Of a stretch of DNA of 51,284 bases, positions 8,637-16,209 are shown one piece after another. This stretch comes from an uncultured Dorea sp. Its GTDB lineage: Bacteria; Bacillota; Clostridia; Lachnospirales; Lachnospiraceae. Numbering within the stretch: the stretch's first letter is position 1; every line of letters starts with the position of its first letter. Both the position numbers and the translations under genes were made by a program. The stretch covers positions 1 through 51,284 of the forward strand of contig CAJUBG010000025.1 of the NCBI GenBank assembly GCA_910584575.1, read 5' to 3'. A model generated the notes under the pieces. It searched no databases. It was given only the letters and a program-made list of their open reading frames with translations, and was not told the origin of the DNA.

Positions 8637-9206
8637 ATGAGAGTAATCGCAGGTAGCGCAAGAAGGTTACAACTGAAGACATTGGATGGGATCGAGACGC
8701 GTCCCACCACAGACCGCATTAAGGAGACCTTGTTTAACATGCTGTCGCCATATCTGTATGACTGCGTCTTTCTGGATTTGTTTGCAGGAAGCGGCGGTAT
8801 CGGGATTGAGGCATTGAGCAGGGGCGCTATGGAGGCTGTGTTCGTGGAGAAGAATCCAAAGGCAATGCAGTATGTGAAGGAGAATCTTTCCCATACTCAC
8901 CTGGAGAGAAAGGGAATGACCATGTCTATGGATGTCATGACAGCCCTCTATAAGCTTGAGGGGGAGAAGCAGTTCGACTATATCTTCATGGATCCTCCTT
9001 ACGGACAGGAGTTGGAAAAGCGCGTACTGACCTATCTTTCCGGTTCAGGGCTTTTGGCGCCGGAGGGCGTGATTATCGCAGAGGCGGCAAAGGATACCGA
9101 TTTTTCTTATGCGCAGGAGTTGGGATTTACCATAATCAAGAACAAGGTATACAAGACCAACAAGCATGTATTTTTTGAGCCGGCAGGGAGGAAAGGGATA
9201 TGTTAA
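8637..9206 (+). CDS. rsmD: 16S rRNA (guanine(966)-N2)-methyltransferase
   Basis: A 189-residue class I SAM-dependent methyltransferase that methylates G966 (E. coli numbering) in 16S rRNA during 30S assembly. The N-terminal MRVIAGSARR, the RPTTDRIKETLFN segment, the SAM-binding LDLFAGSGGIGIEALSRGA loop, and the catalytic DPPYG motif are all present, as is the usual length. AAGGGG precedes the ATG. Its last 7 bases overlap the start of coaD, as commonly seen in Firmicutes (ylbH-coaD in Bacillus subtilis). Confidence 0.96.
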   Translation: MRVIAGSARRLQLKTLDGIETRPTTDRIKETLFNMLSPYLYDCVFLDLFAGSGGIGIEALSRGAMEAVFVEKNPKAMQYVKENLSHTHLERKGMTMSMDVMTALYKLEGEKQFDYIFMDPPYGQELEKRVLTYLSGSGLLAPEGVIIAEAAKDTDFSYAQELGFTIIKNKVYKTNKHVFFEPAGRKGIC

Positions 9207-9694
9207 GAGCAATTTATCCGGGGAGTTTTGACCCTGTCACGTTTGGCCATATGGATATCATACGCAGGTCGTCAAGGCTTGTGGACGAATTAATTGTGGG
9301 AGTCTTGAACAATAAAGCAAAAACTCCGTTGTTTTCCGTGGAAGAACGTGTTAGAATGTTAGAGGAAGTAACGAGCGATATACCGAATATCAGGATCATC
9401 CCGTTTGGGGGATTGCTGGTAGACTTTGCCCGCAGGGTGGATGCCGGTATGGTGATTCGCGGACTGAGGGCGATTACGGATTTTGAATACGAACTGCAGA
9501 TGGCACAGACCAATCACAAGATGGCGCCGGAGTTGGAGACAGCGTTTCTGACCACCAGTTTGGAGTATTCTTACTTGAGTTCTACGACGGTGAAGGAAGT
9601 GGCAGCTTTCGGGGGAGATATTTCTCAGTTTGTACCAGTGCCAGTTGCGGACAGGATTACAGAGAAGATGAAGAAAAAGGAGAGTGTAGATTAA
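9200..9694 (+). CDS. coaD: Phosphopantetheine adenylyltransferase
   Basis: A 164-residue CoaD, the penultimate enzyme of coenzyme A synthesis, joining 4'-phosphopantetheine and ATP to give dephospho-CoA. The nucleotidyltransferase motif YPGSFDPVTFGH is at the N-terminus, RGLRAITDFEYE binds substrate, and SSTTVKE provides the second nucleotide motif. The start overlaps rsmD by 7 bases and the stop overlaps the next start codon (TAATG), so translation is probably coupled. Confidence 0.97.
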   Translation: MLRAIYPGSFDPVTFGHMDIIRRSSRLVDELIVGVLNNKAKTPLFSVEERVRMLEEVTSDIPNIRIIPFGGLLVDFARRVDAGMVIRGLRAITDFEYELQMAQTNHKMAPELETAFLTTSLEYSYLSSTTVKEVAAFGGDISQFVPVPVADRITEKMKKKESVD

Positions 9695-10317
9695 TGAGCA
9701 GCCGTATTGAACAGATTATCGAGGAGATCGAGGAGTATATTGACAGTTGTAAGTTTCAGCCTTTGTCTACTTCTAAGATTATCGTGAATAAAGACCAGAT
9801 GGACGAGCTTCTCCGTGAGCTTCGGATGAAGACGCCGGATGAGATTAAGCGTTACCAGAAGATTATCGCCAATAAGGACGCCATTTTAGCGGACGCCCAG
9901 GCCAAGGCAGACAGTATGATTGAGGAGGCGCAGATTCACACCAGCGAGCTGGTCAGCGAGCATGAGATTATGCAGCAGGCTTACGCCCAGGCCAATGAGA
10001 TTGTAACTGCGGCGACAGAGCAGGCTCAGGAGATTCTGGACAACGCCACCAGCGACGCCAATGATATCCGTATCGGCGCAATGCAGTATACGGATGATCT
10101 GCTTGCCAATGCAGAGAGTATCATCGGTCATACCCTTGACAGCTATACCACCAAATACGACGGGCTTGTGAACTCCCTTCAGGAATGTTATGACATGGTG
10201 CACAACAATCGGGCAGAGCTTGAGATTCCGGATCAGTCCGCGAGAACGTTGGAGGCAGAGTACGGCAATGCAGAGCCAGAGCCGGAATTCACCGTGAATG
10301 AGGAGGATTTGATATAA
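9694..10317 (+). CDS. Coiled-coil protein (ATPase-like/DivIVA-like, hypothetical)
   Basis: A 207-residue acidic, almost wholly helical cytoplasmic protein. Residues about 45-165 show heptad-like Ala/Glu/Gln-rich sequence (for example ANEIVTAATEQAQEILDNA), as in proteins named subunit-H-like or DivIVA-like ATPase in Lachnospiraceae. There is no catalytic motif and no membrane segment. The start overlaps the coaD stop (TAATG). The gene ends 3 bases before the convergent ylbJ stop. It is probably structural or scaffolding; no specific role can be assigned. Confidence 0.75.
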   Translation: MSSRIEQIIEEIEEYIDSCKFQPLSTSKIIVNKDQMDELLRELRMKTPDEIKRYQKIIANKDAILADAQAKADSMIEEAQIHTSELVSEHEIMQQAYAQANEIVTAATEQAQEILDNATSDANDIRIGAMQYTDDLLANAESIIGHTLDSYTTKYDGLVNSLQECYDMVHNNRAELEIPDQSARTLEAEYGNAEPEPEFTVNEEDLI

Positions 10318-10320
10318 CCG

Positions 10321-11253
10321 CTATTTGAATAAGAGAAAGCACCATACTAGGAGACTGGTTACCAACGCGGTAATCAGTTTTTCTGCTATGTAGGGGAGAA
10401 ACGCAAGGGAGGTATCCTTTATCATAGCATGGGTCTGGGCGGCGGCGCACCATCCGCCGAAGGAGGTAAGGGCAAGAGCCTTAATAATCTGAGCGTCTGG
10501 GGAGACAGGGGCGTTGCATATCATGGTAATACCTGTGGTTATCTCCAGGGACGGAAGGATGAGGGTTGTAAGGGCAGCCGTTTTCACAGGGATAAGACCT
10601 GCAAAGGATATCAGGATTGAGAACAGTATGATGTATCCGCCGATTCGGGTGATGTTCTCAAAGCCGTTCATAATACAGTCATCCAGAGAAATACTGTTAT
10701 TTTCAATATGGGCAGTCTTGGAAAGTAAACTGCGTGAAAATGCCTGCGCCGGAACATGGTAGAGACGGCGGAACCCGAAGCTTAACAGGATTGGCGCCAT
10801 AGTAAGTAAAGCAAGAAGGGGCAGGGTCAACGCTTGGATTTTCAGGTTTTGCCACAGGATGTAGCTTACAATGAACATAGGGCTTGTATTGTTGCAAAAA
10901 GACAGCAGGTAGCGCGCTTCTTTTTCAGAGATTGCCTCTTTTTTGAGCAGATCCGCGGTTACCTTGCTTCCCATGGGACAGCCGCACAGGAAACCGATCA
11001 GGATCACAAAAGCGCCGTAGGGCGACACGGAAAAGAACCTGCAAAGAATTGGCGCAAGAATTCGGGAGACAACATTGATGGCTCCGGTATGTATCAGAAG
11101 GTTGGTGATAATCAGAAAGGGCAGAAGCGTGGGCAGGACGGTGTGAAACCAAAGCAGCAGGCCAGAGCTTGCCCCTTGGAATGTTTCCTTAGGAAAAACG
11201 AGCATAGCGGTAAAGAAAAGTATGACGCACATTATACTTAGTAATCGTTTCAT
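10321..11253 (-). CDS. ylbJ: Sporulation integral membrane protein YlbJ-like (nucleoside-recognition/Gate domains)
   Basis: A 310-residue polytopic membrane protein with eight or so hydrophobic stretches and the YlbJ/SpmA-like hallmarks: FLCGCPMGSKVTADL, LLSFCNNTSPMF, and two Gate-type halves. In Bacillus ylbJ lies beside coaD and rsmD and is needed for spore envelope formation, so the location supports the name. Here it is inverted relative to coaD and ends 3 bases from the coiled-coil gene. AGGAA precedes the ATG by five bases. It suggests a spore-forming host. Confidence 0.86.
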   Translation of the reverse strand: MKRLLSIMCVILFFTAMLVFPKETFQGASSGLLLWFHTVLPTLLPFLIITNLLIHTGAINVVSRILAPILCRFFSVSPYGAFVILIGFLCGCPMGSKVTADLLKKEAISEKEARYLLSFCNNTSPMFIVSYILWQNLKIQALTLPLLALLTMAPILLSFGFRRLYHVPAQAFSRSLLSKTAHIENNSISLDDCIMNGFENITRIGGYIILFSILISFAGLIPVKTAALTTLILPSLEITTGITMICNAPVSPDAQIIKALALTSFGGWCAAAQTHAMIKDTSLAFLPYIAEKLITALVTSLLVWCFLLFK

Positions 11254-11297
11254 AAGAATTCCTACTTATTTCTCTTAAAATAATTCTATGGATTTGG

Positions 11298-11326
11298 TTG
11301 ATTTTTTATGAAGGATGTAACATAAT
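11298..11326 (+). promoter_or_regulatory. Probable promoter of pepD
   Basis: TTGATT at 11298-11303 and CATAAT at 11321-11326, spacer 17, 39 bases before the pepD start. Four and five of six positions match consensus. Confidence 0.55.
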
Positions 11327-11365
11327 GATAGTAGAAATAACTATTAGAAAAGAGAGGAAAAACAA

Positions 11366-12814
11366 ATGGCAGTATTAGAAAATTTAGAGCCCCAAAAAGT
11401 GTTCCGGTTTTTTGAGGAGATTTGTCAGATTCCCCGTGGAACCTTTGACACCAAGCGTATCAGCGATTATTGTGTCGCGTTTGCAAAGGAGAGGGGGCTT
11501 TCGGTAATTCAGGACGAGGCTAACAACGTGATCATCAAAAAGCCTGGAACCCCCGGCTATGAGGACAGCGAGCCGGTAATCTTACAGGGGCATCTTGATA
11601 TGGTATGCGAGAAGACGGCGGATTCTGACCATGATTTCAAGAAGGACGGATTAGACCTCTACATTGAGGACGGATATCTCAGGGCAAAGAATACGACTCT
11701 TGGAAGCGATAACGGAATCGCTGTGGCGATGGCGATGGCAGTCTTAGACAGCAAGGATATCCCACACCCTCCCATTGAGGCTCTCTTTACCGTGGATGAG
11801 GAGGACGGTATGGGAGGCGCCCATGCCATCGATCTGACTCAGCTTAAGGGAAGGAAGCTGATTAATATTGACTCAGAGGAGGAGGGTATTCTGACAACCG
11901 GATGTGCAGGCGGAATCCAATATGAGTCGATTCTTCCGGTACATAAGGAGAAGAAGAACGGAAGTCTTGTATCCTTCCGGCTTCATGGATTACTGGGCGG
12001 CCATTCCGGCGCAGAGATTCATAAACAGCGGGGGAATTCAAACAAGATGGTGGGACGGTTTCTTTACCGTCTGTCAAAAGAAGTTGACCTTCATCTTGTC
12101 AGTGTAAATGGCGGCACCAAGGACAATGTGATTACCCTTGATACAACGGCTGAATTTTTAGTTGCAAAGGATGCCCAGTCGGTTGTCCTTGCAAAAGCCG
12201 AGGAGATGGAGAAGATCTGGAATAACGAATTCATGGGCGAAGAACCAGGACTTAAGGTGGATACCAAGGTTTCTGAGGTGACAGACTGTGAAGTGTTTGA
12301 CGCTGCCTCCACGGCAAATGTCATCGCATATCTTGAGCTTTGTCCTAACGGATTACAGGAATACAGCCGCAAGCTTGAGGGCGTGGTAGAAACTTCTCTG
12401 AATATAGGCGTGGTAGAGACAAGAGAGGATTGTGTCAGAACCCTTTTCCAGATCCGAAGCTCTGTGGAAACCAGAAAGCATCAGTTGAAAGAGCAGCTAG
12501 AGGTATGTACAAAGCTGACAGGCGGAGAGGGGAGAGTGACCGGAGAGTATCCGGCATGGCAGTATGACCCGAACTCTAAGCTTCGCCAGATTATGGTGGA
12601 TACATATAAAGAGCTATACGGAAATGAGCCTGTTGTGTCGGCCATCCATGCCGGCCTGGAGTGTGGCCTGTTCCTTGGGAAACGTCCTGATCTGGATTGT
12701 GTATCCTTTGGTCCAAATCTTCTGGATGTACATTCAGTGAATGAAGCTCTCGATCTTGCCTCCACAAAGAGGTCTTGGGAGTATCTGACGACGGTTTTGA
12801 AGAATTGTAAATAG
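11366..12814 (+). CDS. pepD: Aminoacyl-histidine dipeptidase (M20C family)
   Basis: A 482-residue cytosolic zinc peptidase that splits Xaa-His and other dipeptides. Visible motifs are LQGHLDMVCEK (first zinc His and Asp), LGSDNGIAVAM (bridging Asp), DEEDGMGGA (catalytic Glu pair), and GGHSGAEIHKQRGN of the lid domain; a final His appears in LLDVHSVNEALD. The length is typical of PepD. It has its own promoter and its own strong terminator, so it is a single-gene unit. GAGAGG lies about eight bases before the ATG. Confidence 0.95.
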   Translation: MAVLENLEPQKVFRFFEEICQIPRGTFDTKRISDYCVAFAKERGLSVIQDEANNVIIKKPGTPGYEDSEPVILQGHLDMVCEKTADSDHDFKKDGLDLYIEDGYLRAKNTTLGSDNGIAVAMAMAVLDSKDIPHPPIEALFTVDEEDGMGGAHAIDLTQLKGRKLINIDSEEEGILTTGCAGGIQYESILPVHKEKKNGSLVSFRLHGLLGGHSGAEIHKQRGNSNKMVGRFLYRLSKEVDLHLVSVNGGTKDNVITLDTTAEFLVAKDAQSVVLAKAEEMEKIWNNEFMGEEPGLKVDTKVSEVTDCEVFDAASTANVIAYLELCPNGLQEYSRKLEGVVETSLNIGVVETREDCVRTLFQIRSSVETRKHQLKEQLEVCTKLTGGEGRVTGEYPAWQYDPNSKLRQIMVDTYKELYGNEPVVSAIHAGLECGLFLGKRPDLDCVSFGPNLLDVHSVNEALDLASTKRSWEYLTTVLKNCK

Positions 12815-12827
12815 TTAGTTTGGTTTC

Positions 12828-12863
12828 AATCCGCAGAAGTTGCATAGCTTCTGCGGATTTTTA
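12828..12863 (+). terminator. Intrinsic terminator after pepD
   Basis: A 12-bp perfect stem (12828-12839 with 12848-12859, core CCGCAGAAG/CTTCTGCGG), an 8-base loop, then TTTTATT. It is followed immediately by the separate 22-bp inverted repeat. Confidence 0.93.
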
Positions 12864-12913
12864 TTGTAAATAATTTCCATATTTACTATAATAAATATGG
12901 AAATTATTTACAA
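12864..12913. repeat. 22-bp perfect inverted repeat, 6-base loop
   Basis: Arms 12864-12885 and 12892-12913 are exact reverse complements and flank CTATAA. The element is about 85% A+T and has no T-tract of its own beyond the arms, so it is not an ordinary terminator. It sits between the pepD terminator and the accessory patch. It may be a small mobile-element remnant, a protein-binding palindrome or an RNA hairpin; the sequence does not decide between these. Confidence 0.9.
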
Positions 12914-13015
12914 ATAGAGATTAAAAGCTCTTTATTTTATTTACGCAATACATATATTATATCGTAAAAAATTTTCTCTAATATACAGAGTATGTAAAGG
13001 GGGCAGTAGTGTGCC

Positions 13016-14128
13016 ATGTTGAAAAAAGTAATAATGAACAACTTCAAATGTTTTAAAAATGAAATAGCTCTGGATTTCAGAAAAACGAATTATAAGTTTC
13101 TGGAACAAAATACAGACGGAAAAATATTGAAGGGCGCGCTGTTCGTGGGAGAGCATGCCTCCGGCAAGACAACAATTCTTCAAGCTGTGAGATTGCTGCC
13201 AGAGCTGTTATTTAGAGAAAATTCTTGCGATTTAACTCCTTATCAATGCATTTTTTCAGAGGAGAAGGTCAGCCGTCTTGTATATGAATTTGAGCTTGAC
13301 GGCCATGAGATTTCTTATTCCTTCGCATTTTCCGGCAATTCTTTTGTGGAGGAGAAACTGCTGGCGGATAGCCGGGCTGTGCTCGAACGTTTGGGTGGAA
13401 AAAGTAAGTGGATTATGGGGAAGGAAACGGTTCTGCGGGACACGGAGGACTCAGAGTTGTTTTTAAGGCAGATTTTTCTGAAGCAGGAATTTTCCGGCAA
13501 TGAGCTTCTTACAAGATGGTTTGACGAGCTGAAAAATTCGGTCTATATAGACACCTATTCCAGAAGGATTTCTGCCTTTGGCGGCGAGAGCCTTAGCGCT
13601 GAAAAATACATAGAAACGCACGGAACGGAAAAAATTAACGAATTTTTAAAGAAATATGGATTTCATTATCTTATTCGTTATCGTGAAGGAATCTTTTTTG
13701 AACAGGAGGGAAGGGGTGCGTTAGTTCCTGCCTCCATGGAATCGTCGGGGTGCAGGACTCTGCTCAATATTCTTCCTGGCTTTCTTCAAGTTGCCGAGAG
13801 AGGAGGGCTGTTGATGATTGACCAGTTTGGCGGCGGACTGCACAACAGAGTGGAGGAACTCCTTGTCAGACATATGATGGAGAAGGGTTCTGGCGCGCAG
13901 CTTTTTCTTACCTCCCATTCAACGAACCTTCTGTCTAATTCTCTGCTGCGTCCGGATCAGATTTTTGCTGTGGAGAGGGCAGGAGATGAAGGGGGAAGAA
14001 TACACCGCTTTTCCGATGAACAGCCCAGAGTTGCCCAGAATCTTGAGAAGATGTATTTAAGCGGGGTATTTGGGGGATTACCTTCTTATACAATAGAGAC
14101 TTTATCCACAATGACTGTAAAAAAATAG
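13016..14128 (+). CDS. AAA/OLD-like ATPase (RloA/AbiEii-type ATP-binding protein) with altered Walker B
   Basis: A 370-residue SMC/OLD-type P-loop ATPase. The N-terminal MLKKVIMNNFKCFKN strand, Walker A GEHASGKTT (residues about 46-54), a signature-like SSGCRTLLNIL, the Walker B region MIDQFGGGLHNRV, and the TSHSTNLL switch are visible. The tail LEKMYLSGVFGGLP resembles the YLxGRYGAIP end of RloA-type defence ATPases. In this family the Walker B ends Asp-Glu; here residue 270 is Gln, which in SMC ATPases blocks hydrolysis. No RloB or other toxin partner follows. The ATG at 13016 has AAAGGGGG 12 bases upstream. It is probably an accessory, defence-related gene; function is inferred. Confidence 0.8.
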   Translation: MLKKVIMNNFKCFKNEIALDFRKTNYKFLEQNTDGKILKGALFVGEHASGKTTILQAVRLLPELLFRENSCDLTPYQCIFSEEKVSRLVYEFELDGHEISYSFAFSGNSFVEEKLLADSRAVLERLGGKSKWIMGKETVLRDTEDSELFLRQIFLKQEFSGNELLTRWFDELKNSVYIDTYSRRISAFGGESLSAEKYIETHGTEKINEFLKKYGFHYLIRYREGIFFEQEGRGALVPASMESSGCRTLLNILPGFLQVAERGGLLMIDQFGGGLHNRVEELLVRHMMEKGSGAQLFLTSHSTNLLSNSLLRPDQIFAVERAGDEGGRIHRFSDEQPRVAQNLEKMYLSGVFGGLPSYTIETLSTMTVKK

Positions 14129-14170
14129 GTGATAATTCACGCTATTTTCCACATTTGCAGGGAAAGTTTT
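14102..14170. repeat. Direct repeat copy A with two DnaA-box-like 9-mers
   Basis: This stretch aligns almost without gaps to 15325-15392, at roughly three quarters identity, on either side of the Rpn gene. It starts inside the last codons of the ATPase gene. It contains TTATCCACA (14102-14110, a perfect DnaA box) and TTTTCCACA (14145-14153), 43 bases apart start to start, with a shared GATAATTCACG between them. Confidence 0.75.
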
Positions 14171-14175
14171 CAACG

Positions 14176-14203
14176 AAAAGAGCTATTTTTAGTAGCTCTT
14201 TTT
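14176..14203 (+). terminator. Intrinsic terminator after the OLD-like ATPase gene
   Basis: A 10-bp stem, AAAAGAGCTA with TAGCTCTTTT (14176-14185 and 14193-14202), a 7-base loop, and a five-T run. The candidate TTG start of the next gene lies within this T-run. Confidence 0.8.
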
Positions 14204-15194
14204 GTCGAAAAAAAGCGATAAAATATACAACAAAGATTTGGAGAAAATTTTCAACAGTTGGGAGGAGAAGCAGCAGGAAGAATTCCTTGACTTCTGTACA
14301 GGCGCAAAGGGAGTGAAAATGCTTTACGACTTCTGCGCGAAAGCGGTGTTAGATCCGGAAATCTATCCGATGCGGATTGAGGAATTGATTTCACTGTTTT
14401 TAGGGAAGAAAGTAAAGCTGTTAAAGGTTCTTCCAAATGATAATACGCGCATCTCGGACGAGACTTCTCTGCTGATCATGGATTTTCTGGTGCAGTTGAC
14501 GGATGGGAGTATCGCGAATGTAGAATTTCAAAAAGTCGGGTATGCATTTCCAGGGCAGAGGAGTGCATGTTATTCGGCGGATCTTCTGTTAAGGCAGTAT
14601 CGGCAGGTTCGGAGTCAGATGACAAAAAAGGCTTTTTCTTACCGGAAGATTTCAAATGTATATACGATTGTGCTGTTTGAAAAAAGCGCAGCTAAGTTTC
14701 ATGAATTCCCAAAGCGATATCTCCATAGATTCCGGCAGAAATCTGATACAGGGCTTGAGATGAATCTTTTACAGGAATTCGTCTTTGTTGCACTTGACAT
14801 TTTCAGGGAAAACCATCAAAATAAAAGTATCAAGAATCGGCTTGAGGGATGGCTTACTTTCTTATGCAGCGATAAGCCTGAGGATATCGTTTCATTGATT
14901 AAGGCGTATCCTGATTTCAAGCCAATGTATCAGCAGATATATGAGATTTGTCAGAATATTGAGCAGGTGATGGGAATGTTTTCAAAGGAATTGTACGAGC
15001 TGGACAGGAATACGGTACGATACATGATTGATGAGCTACAAGAAGAAAATAAGCGTTGGAAGGTAAAAGATCAGCAGAATATGGAAGTAATTAGAGGAAA
15101 GAGCAAAGAAATTGAAGGGCTGAGAAAAGAAGTGGAGGATGTGAAGTCCGCCCTTCAGGATGCTTTGAAAAAGTTGGAAGAACAGAAAAATTGA
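14202..15194 (+). CDS. Rpn-family recombination-promoting nuclease / PD-(D/E)XK transposase-like protein
   Basis: A protein of up to 330 residues of the Rpn/PD-(D/E)XK transposase-like family that is frequent in Lachnospiraceae genomes. Family landmarks are KDLEKIFNSW at the start, LLIMDFLVQLTDGSIANVEFQK (the core strand with D and ExQK), CYSADLLLRQYRQVR, YTIVLFEKS, and a C-terminal coiled coil. Rpn proteins cut DNA and promote recombination in E. coli. The frame opens with a TTG at 14202 that matches the family's usual beginning but lies in a terminator and has no ribosome binding site; the first in-frame ATG is 39 codons later. The start may be lost and expression low. Diverged direct repeats flank it. 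Confidence 0.75.
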   Translation: MSKKSDKIYNKDLEKIFNSWEEKQQEEFLDFCTGAKGVKMLYDFCAKAVLDPEIYPMRIEELISLFLGKKVKLLKVLPNDNTRISDETSLLIMDFLVQLTDGSIANVEFQKVGYAFPGQRSACYSADLLLRQYRQVRSQMTKKAFSYRKISNVYTIVLFEKSAAKFHEFPKRYLHRFRQKSDTGLEMNLLQEFVFVALDIFRENHQNKSIKNRLEGWLTFLCSDKPEDIVSLIKAYPDFKPMYQQIYEICQNIEQVMGMFSKELYELDRNTVRYMIDELQEENKRWKVKDQQNMEVIRGKSKEIEGLRKEVEDVKSALQDALKKLEEQKN

Positions 15195-15217
15195 AATGCA
15201 TAAGCAGAATATTTCCT

Positions 15218-15262
15218 AAAGAGAGAAGAACATGAATTTTTGTTTTTTTCTCTTTTTTTATT
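15218..15262 (+). terminator. Probable terminator after the Rpn gene
   Basis: AAAGAGA (15218-15224) pairs with TCTCTTT (15249-15255), with further weak A-T pairing inside, and is followed by TTTTATTT. The loop is long, so the call is moderate. Confidence 0.5.
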
Positions 15263-15324
15263 TGTACTGGCATATCACAATGTGTAAAAATATCTACAAT
15301 ATCTATCCTTCATTTTTTAATGAC

Positions 15325-15392
15325 TTATCCACAATACACTCAAAAAATCAGCGATAATTCACGTTGTTTTCCACATCTGAAAGGAAAGTTTT
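15325..15392. repeat. Direct repeat copy B with two DnaA-box-like 9-mers
   Basis: Second copy of the repeat described at 14102. TTATCCACA is at 15325-15333 and TTTTCCACA at 15367-15375, 42 bases apart; GATAATTCACG and GGAAAGTTTTC are also kept. It lies directly upstream of the M23 peptidase gene, in otherwise non-coding sequence. Confidence 0.75.
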
Positions 15393-15430
15393 CCAAATTT
15401 TTTTCATATAGTGAGAAAAAAGGCTTTTTT

Positions 15431-16147
15431 ATGGGTAATCACAAAATTAGAAACATGCTTGTCTGTATATTCCTTCTTGGACTATTTTCCGTTCTGGGTT
15501 CCAATTACCTAAAAGAGAGAGGGCAGTACAACACTCTCCAGCAGAAGACGGTGGAGGATGCGGAATTCAGGAGAGATTTTTTCTCGGACTCCATGCGGGA
15601 AAATCGGGAGTTGTTATCAGGAGAGTGCAAATCTTTCCTCGAAAATGTGGAAAAGGACGTGAATTATCATCCAATTCCAGAGTCCATTGTGGATAAGTCC
15701 CTAAAAATATCCTATATAGACGGCTGGATGGCAGAGAGAAATTACAAGGGAAAACGGGGGCACGAGGGTACGGATATCATGGCAAACGTTGATAAACGGG
15801 GGGTTTATCCGGTTTTATCCATGACAAACGGTGTTATTACGAACCTGGGATGGCTGGAAAAAGGCGGATATCGGGTCGGAATCACCTCAGATAGTGGTAT
15901 TTATTATTACTACGCTCATTTAGACTCCTATGCAAATGTCTCAGAAGGCCAGAAAATCAAGGCAGGAGAGCTTCTGGGCTATATGGGGGATTCCGGATAC
16001 GGACCTGAGGGAACTAGGGGTCAGTTCGCCGTCCACCTCCATGTAGGAATCTATACGGTTAAGGACGGGCAGGAGATCAGTGTAAATCCCTACCATGTGC
16101 TAAGATTTTTGGAGAATCGTAAATTAAAATATGAATTCAGCCAGTAG
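15431..16147 (+). CDS. Membrane-anchored M23 peptidase (LytM/lysostaphin type)
   Basis: A 238-residue protein with an N-terminal membrane anchor (about residues 8-25, MLVCIFLLGLFSVLG) and a C-terminal M23 domain outside the cell. Zinc ligands are visible in RGHEGTDIMA (His and Asp) and AVHLHVG (HxH), with the YYYYAHLDS strand between. Such enzymes cut peptidoglycan cross-bridges or act as activators. I start it at the ATG at 15431 with AAAAAAGG seven bases upstream; the longer frame from 15320 would run through the direct repeat and add an unlikely N-terminus. Substrate specificity is not visible. It closes the accessory patch. Confidence 0.85.
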   Translation: MGNHKIRNMLVCIFLLGLFSVLGSNYLKERGQYNTLQQKTVEDAEFRRDFFSDSMRENRELLSGECKSFLENVEKDVNYHPIPESIVDKSLKISYIDGWMAERNYKGKRGHEGTDIMANVDKRGVYPVLSMTNGVITNLGWLEKGGYRVGITSDSGIYYYYAHLDSYANVSEGQKIKAGELLGYMGDSGYGPEGTRGQFAVHLHVGIYTVKDGQEISVNPYHVLRFLENRKLKYEFSQ

Positions 16148-16174
16148 ACGATTCCTTTCCGGATGTGCTATACT
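16145..16174 (+). promoter_or_regulatory. Possible promoter of the rRNA-modification run
   Basis: TAGACG (16145-16150) and TATACT (16169-16174) with an 18-base spacer, 35 bases before the RsmF-like start. The -35 box is weak and overlaps the end of the M23 gene. Confidence 0.4.
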
Positions 16175-16209
16175 ATACGGGCAGCAAATTACATAAATAG
16201 GAGGTTTTC

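Noticed and set aside
14102..15392. Chromosomal replication origin, because of perfect DnaA boxes
   Set aside because: Only four boxes in two spaced pairs, no DNA-unwinding region and no dnaA, dnaN or recF genes nearby.
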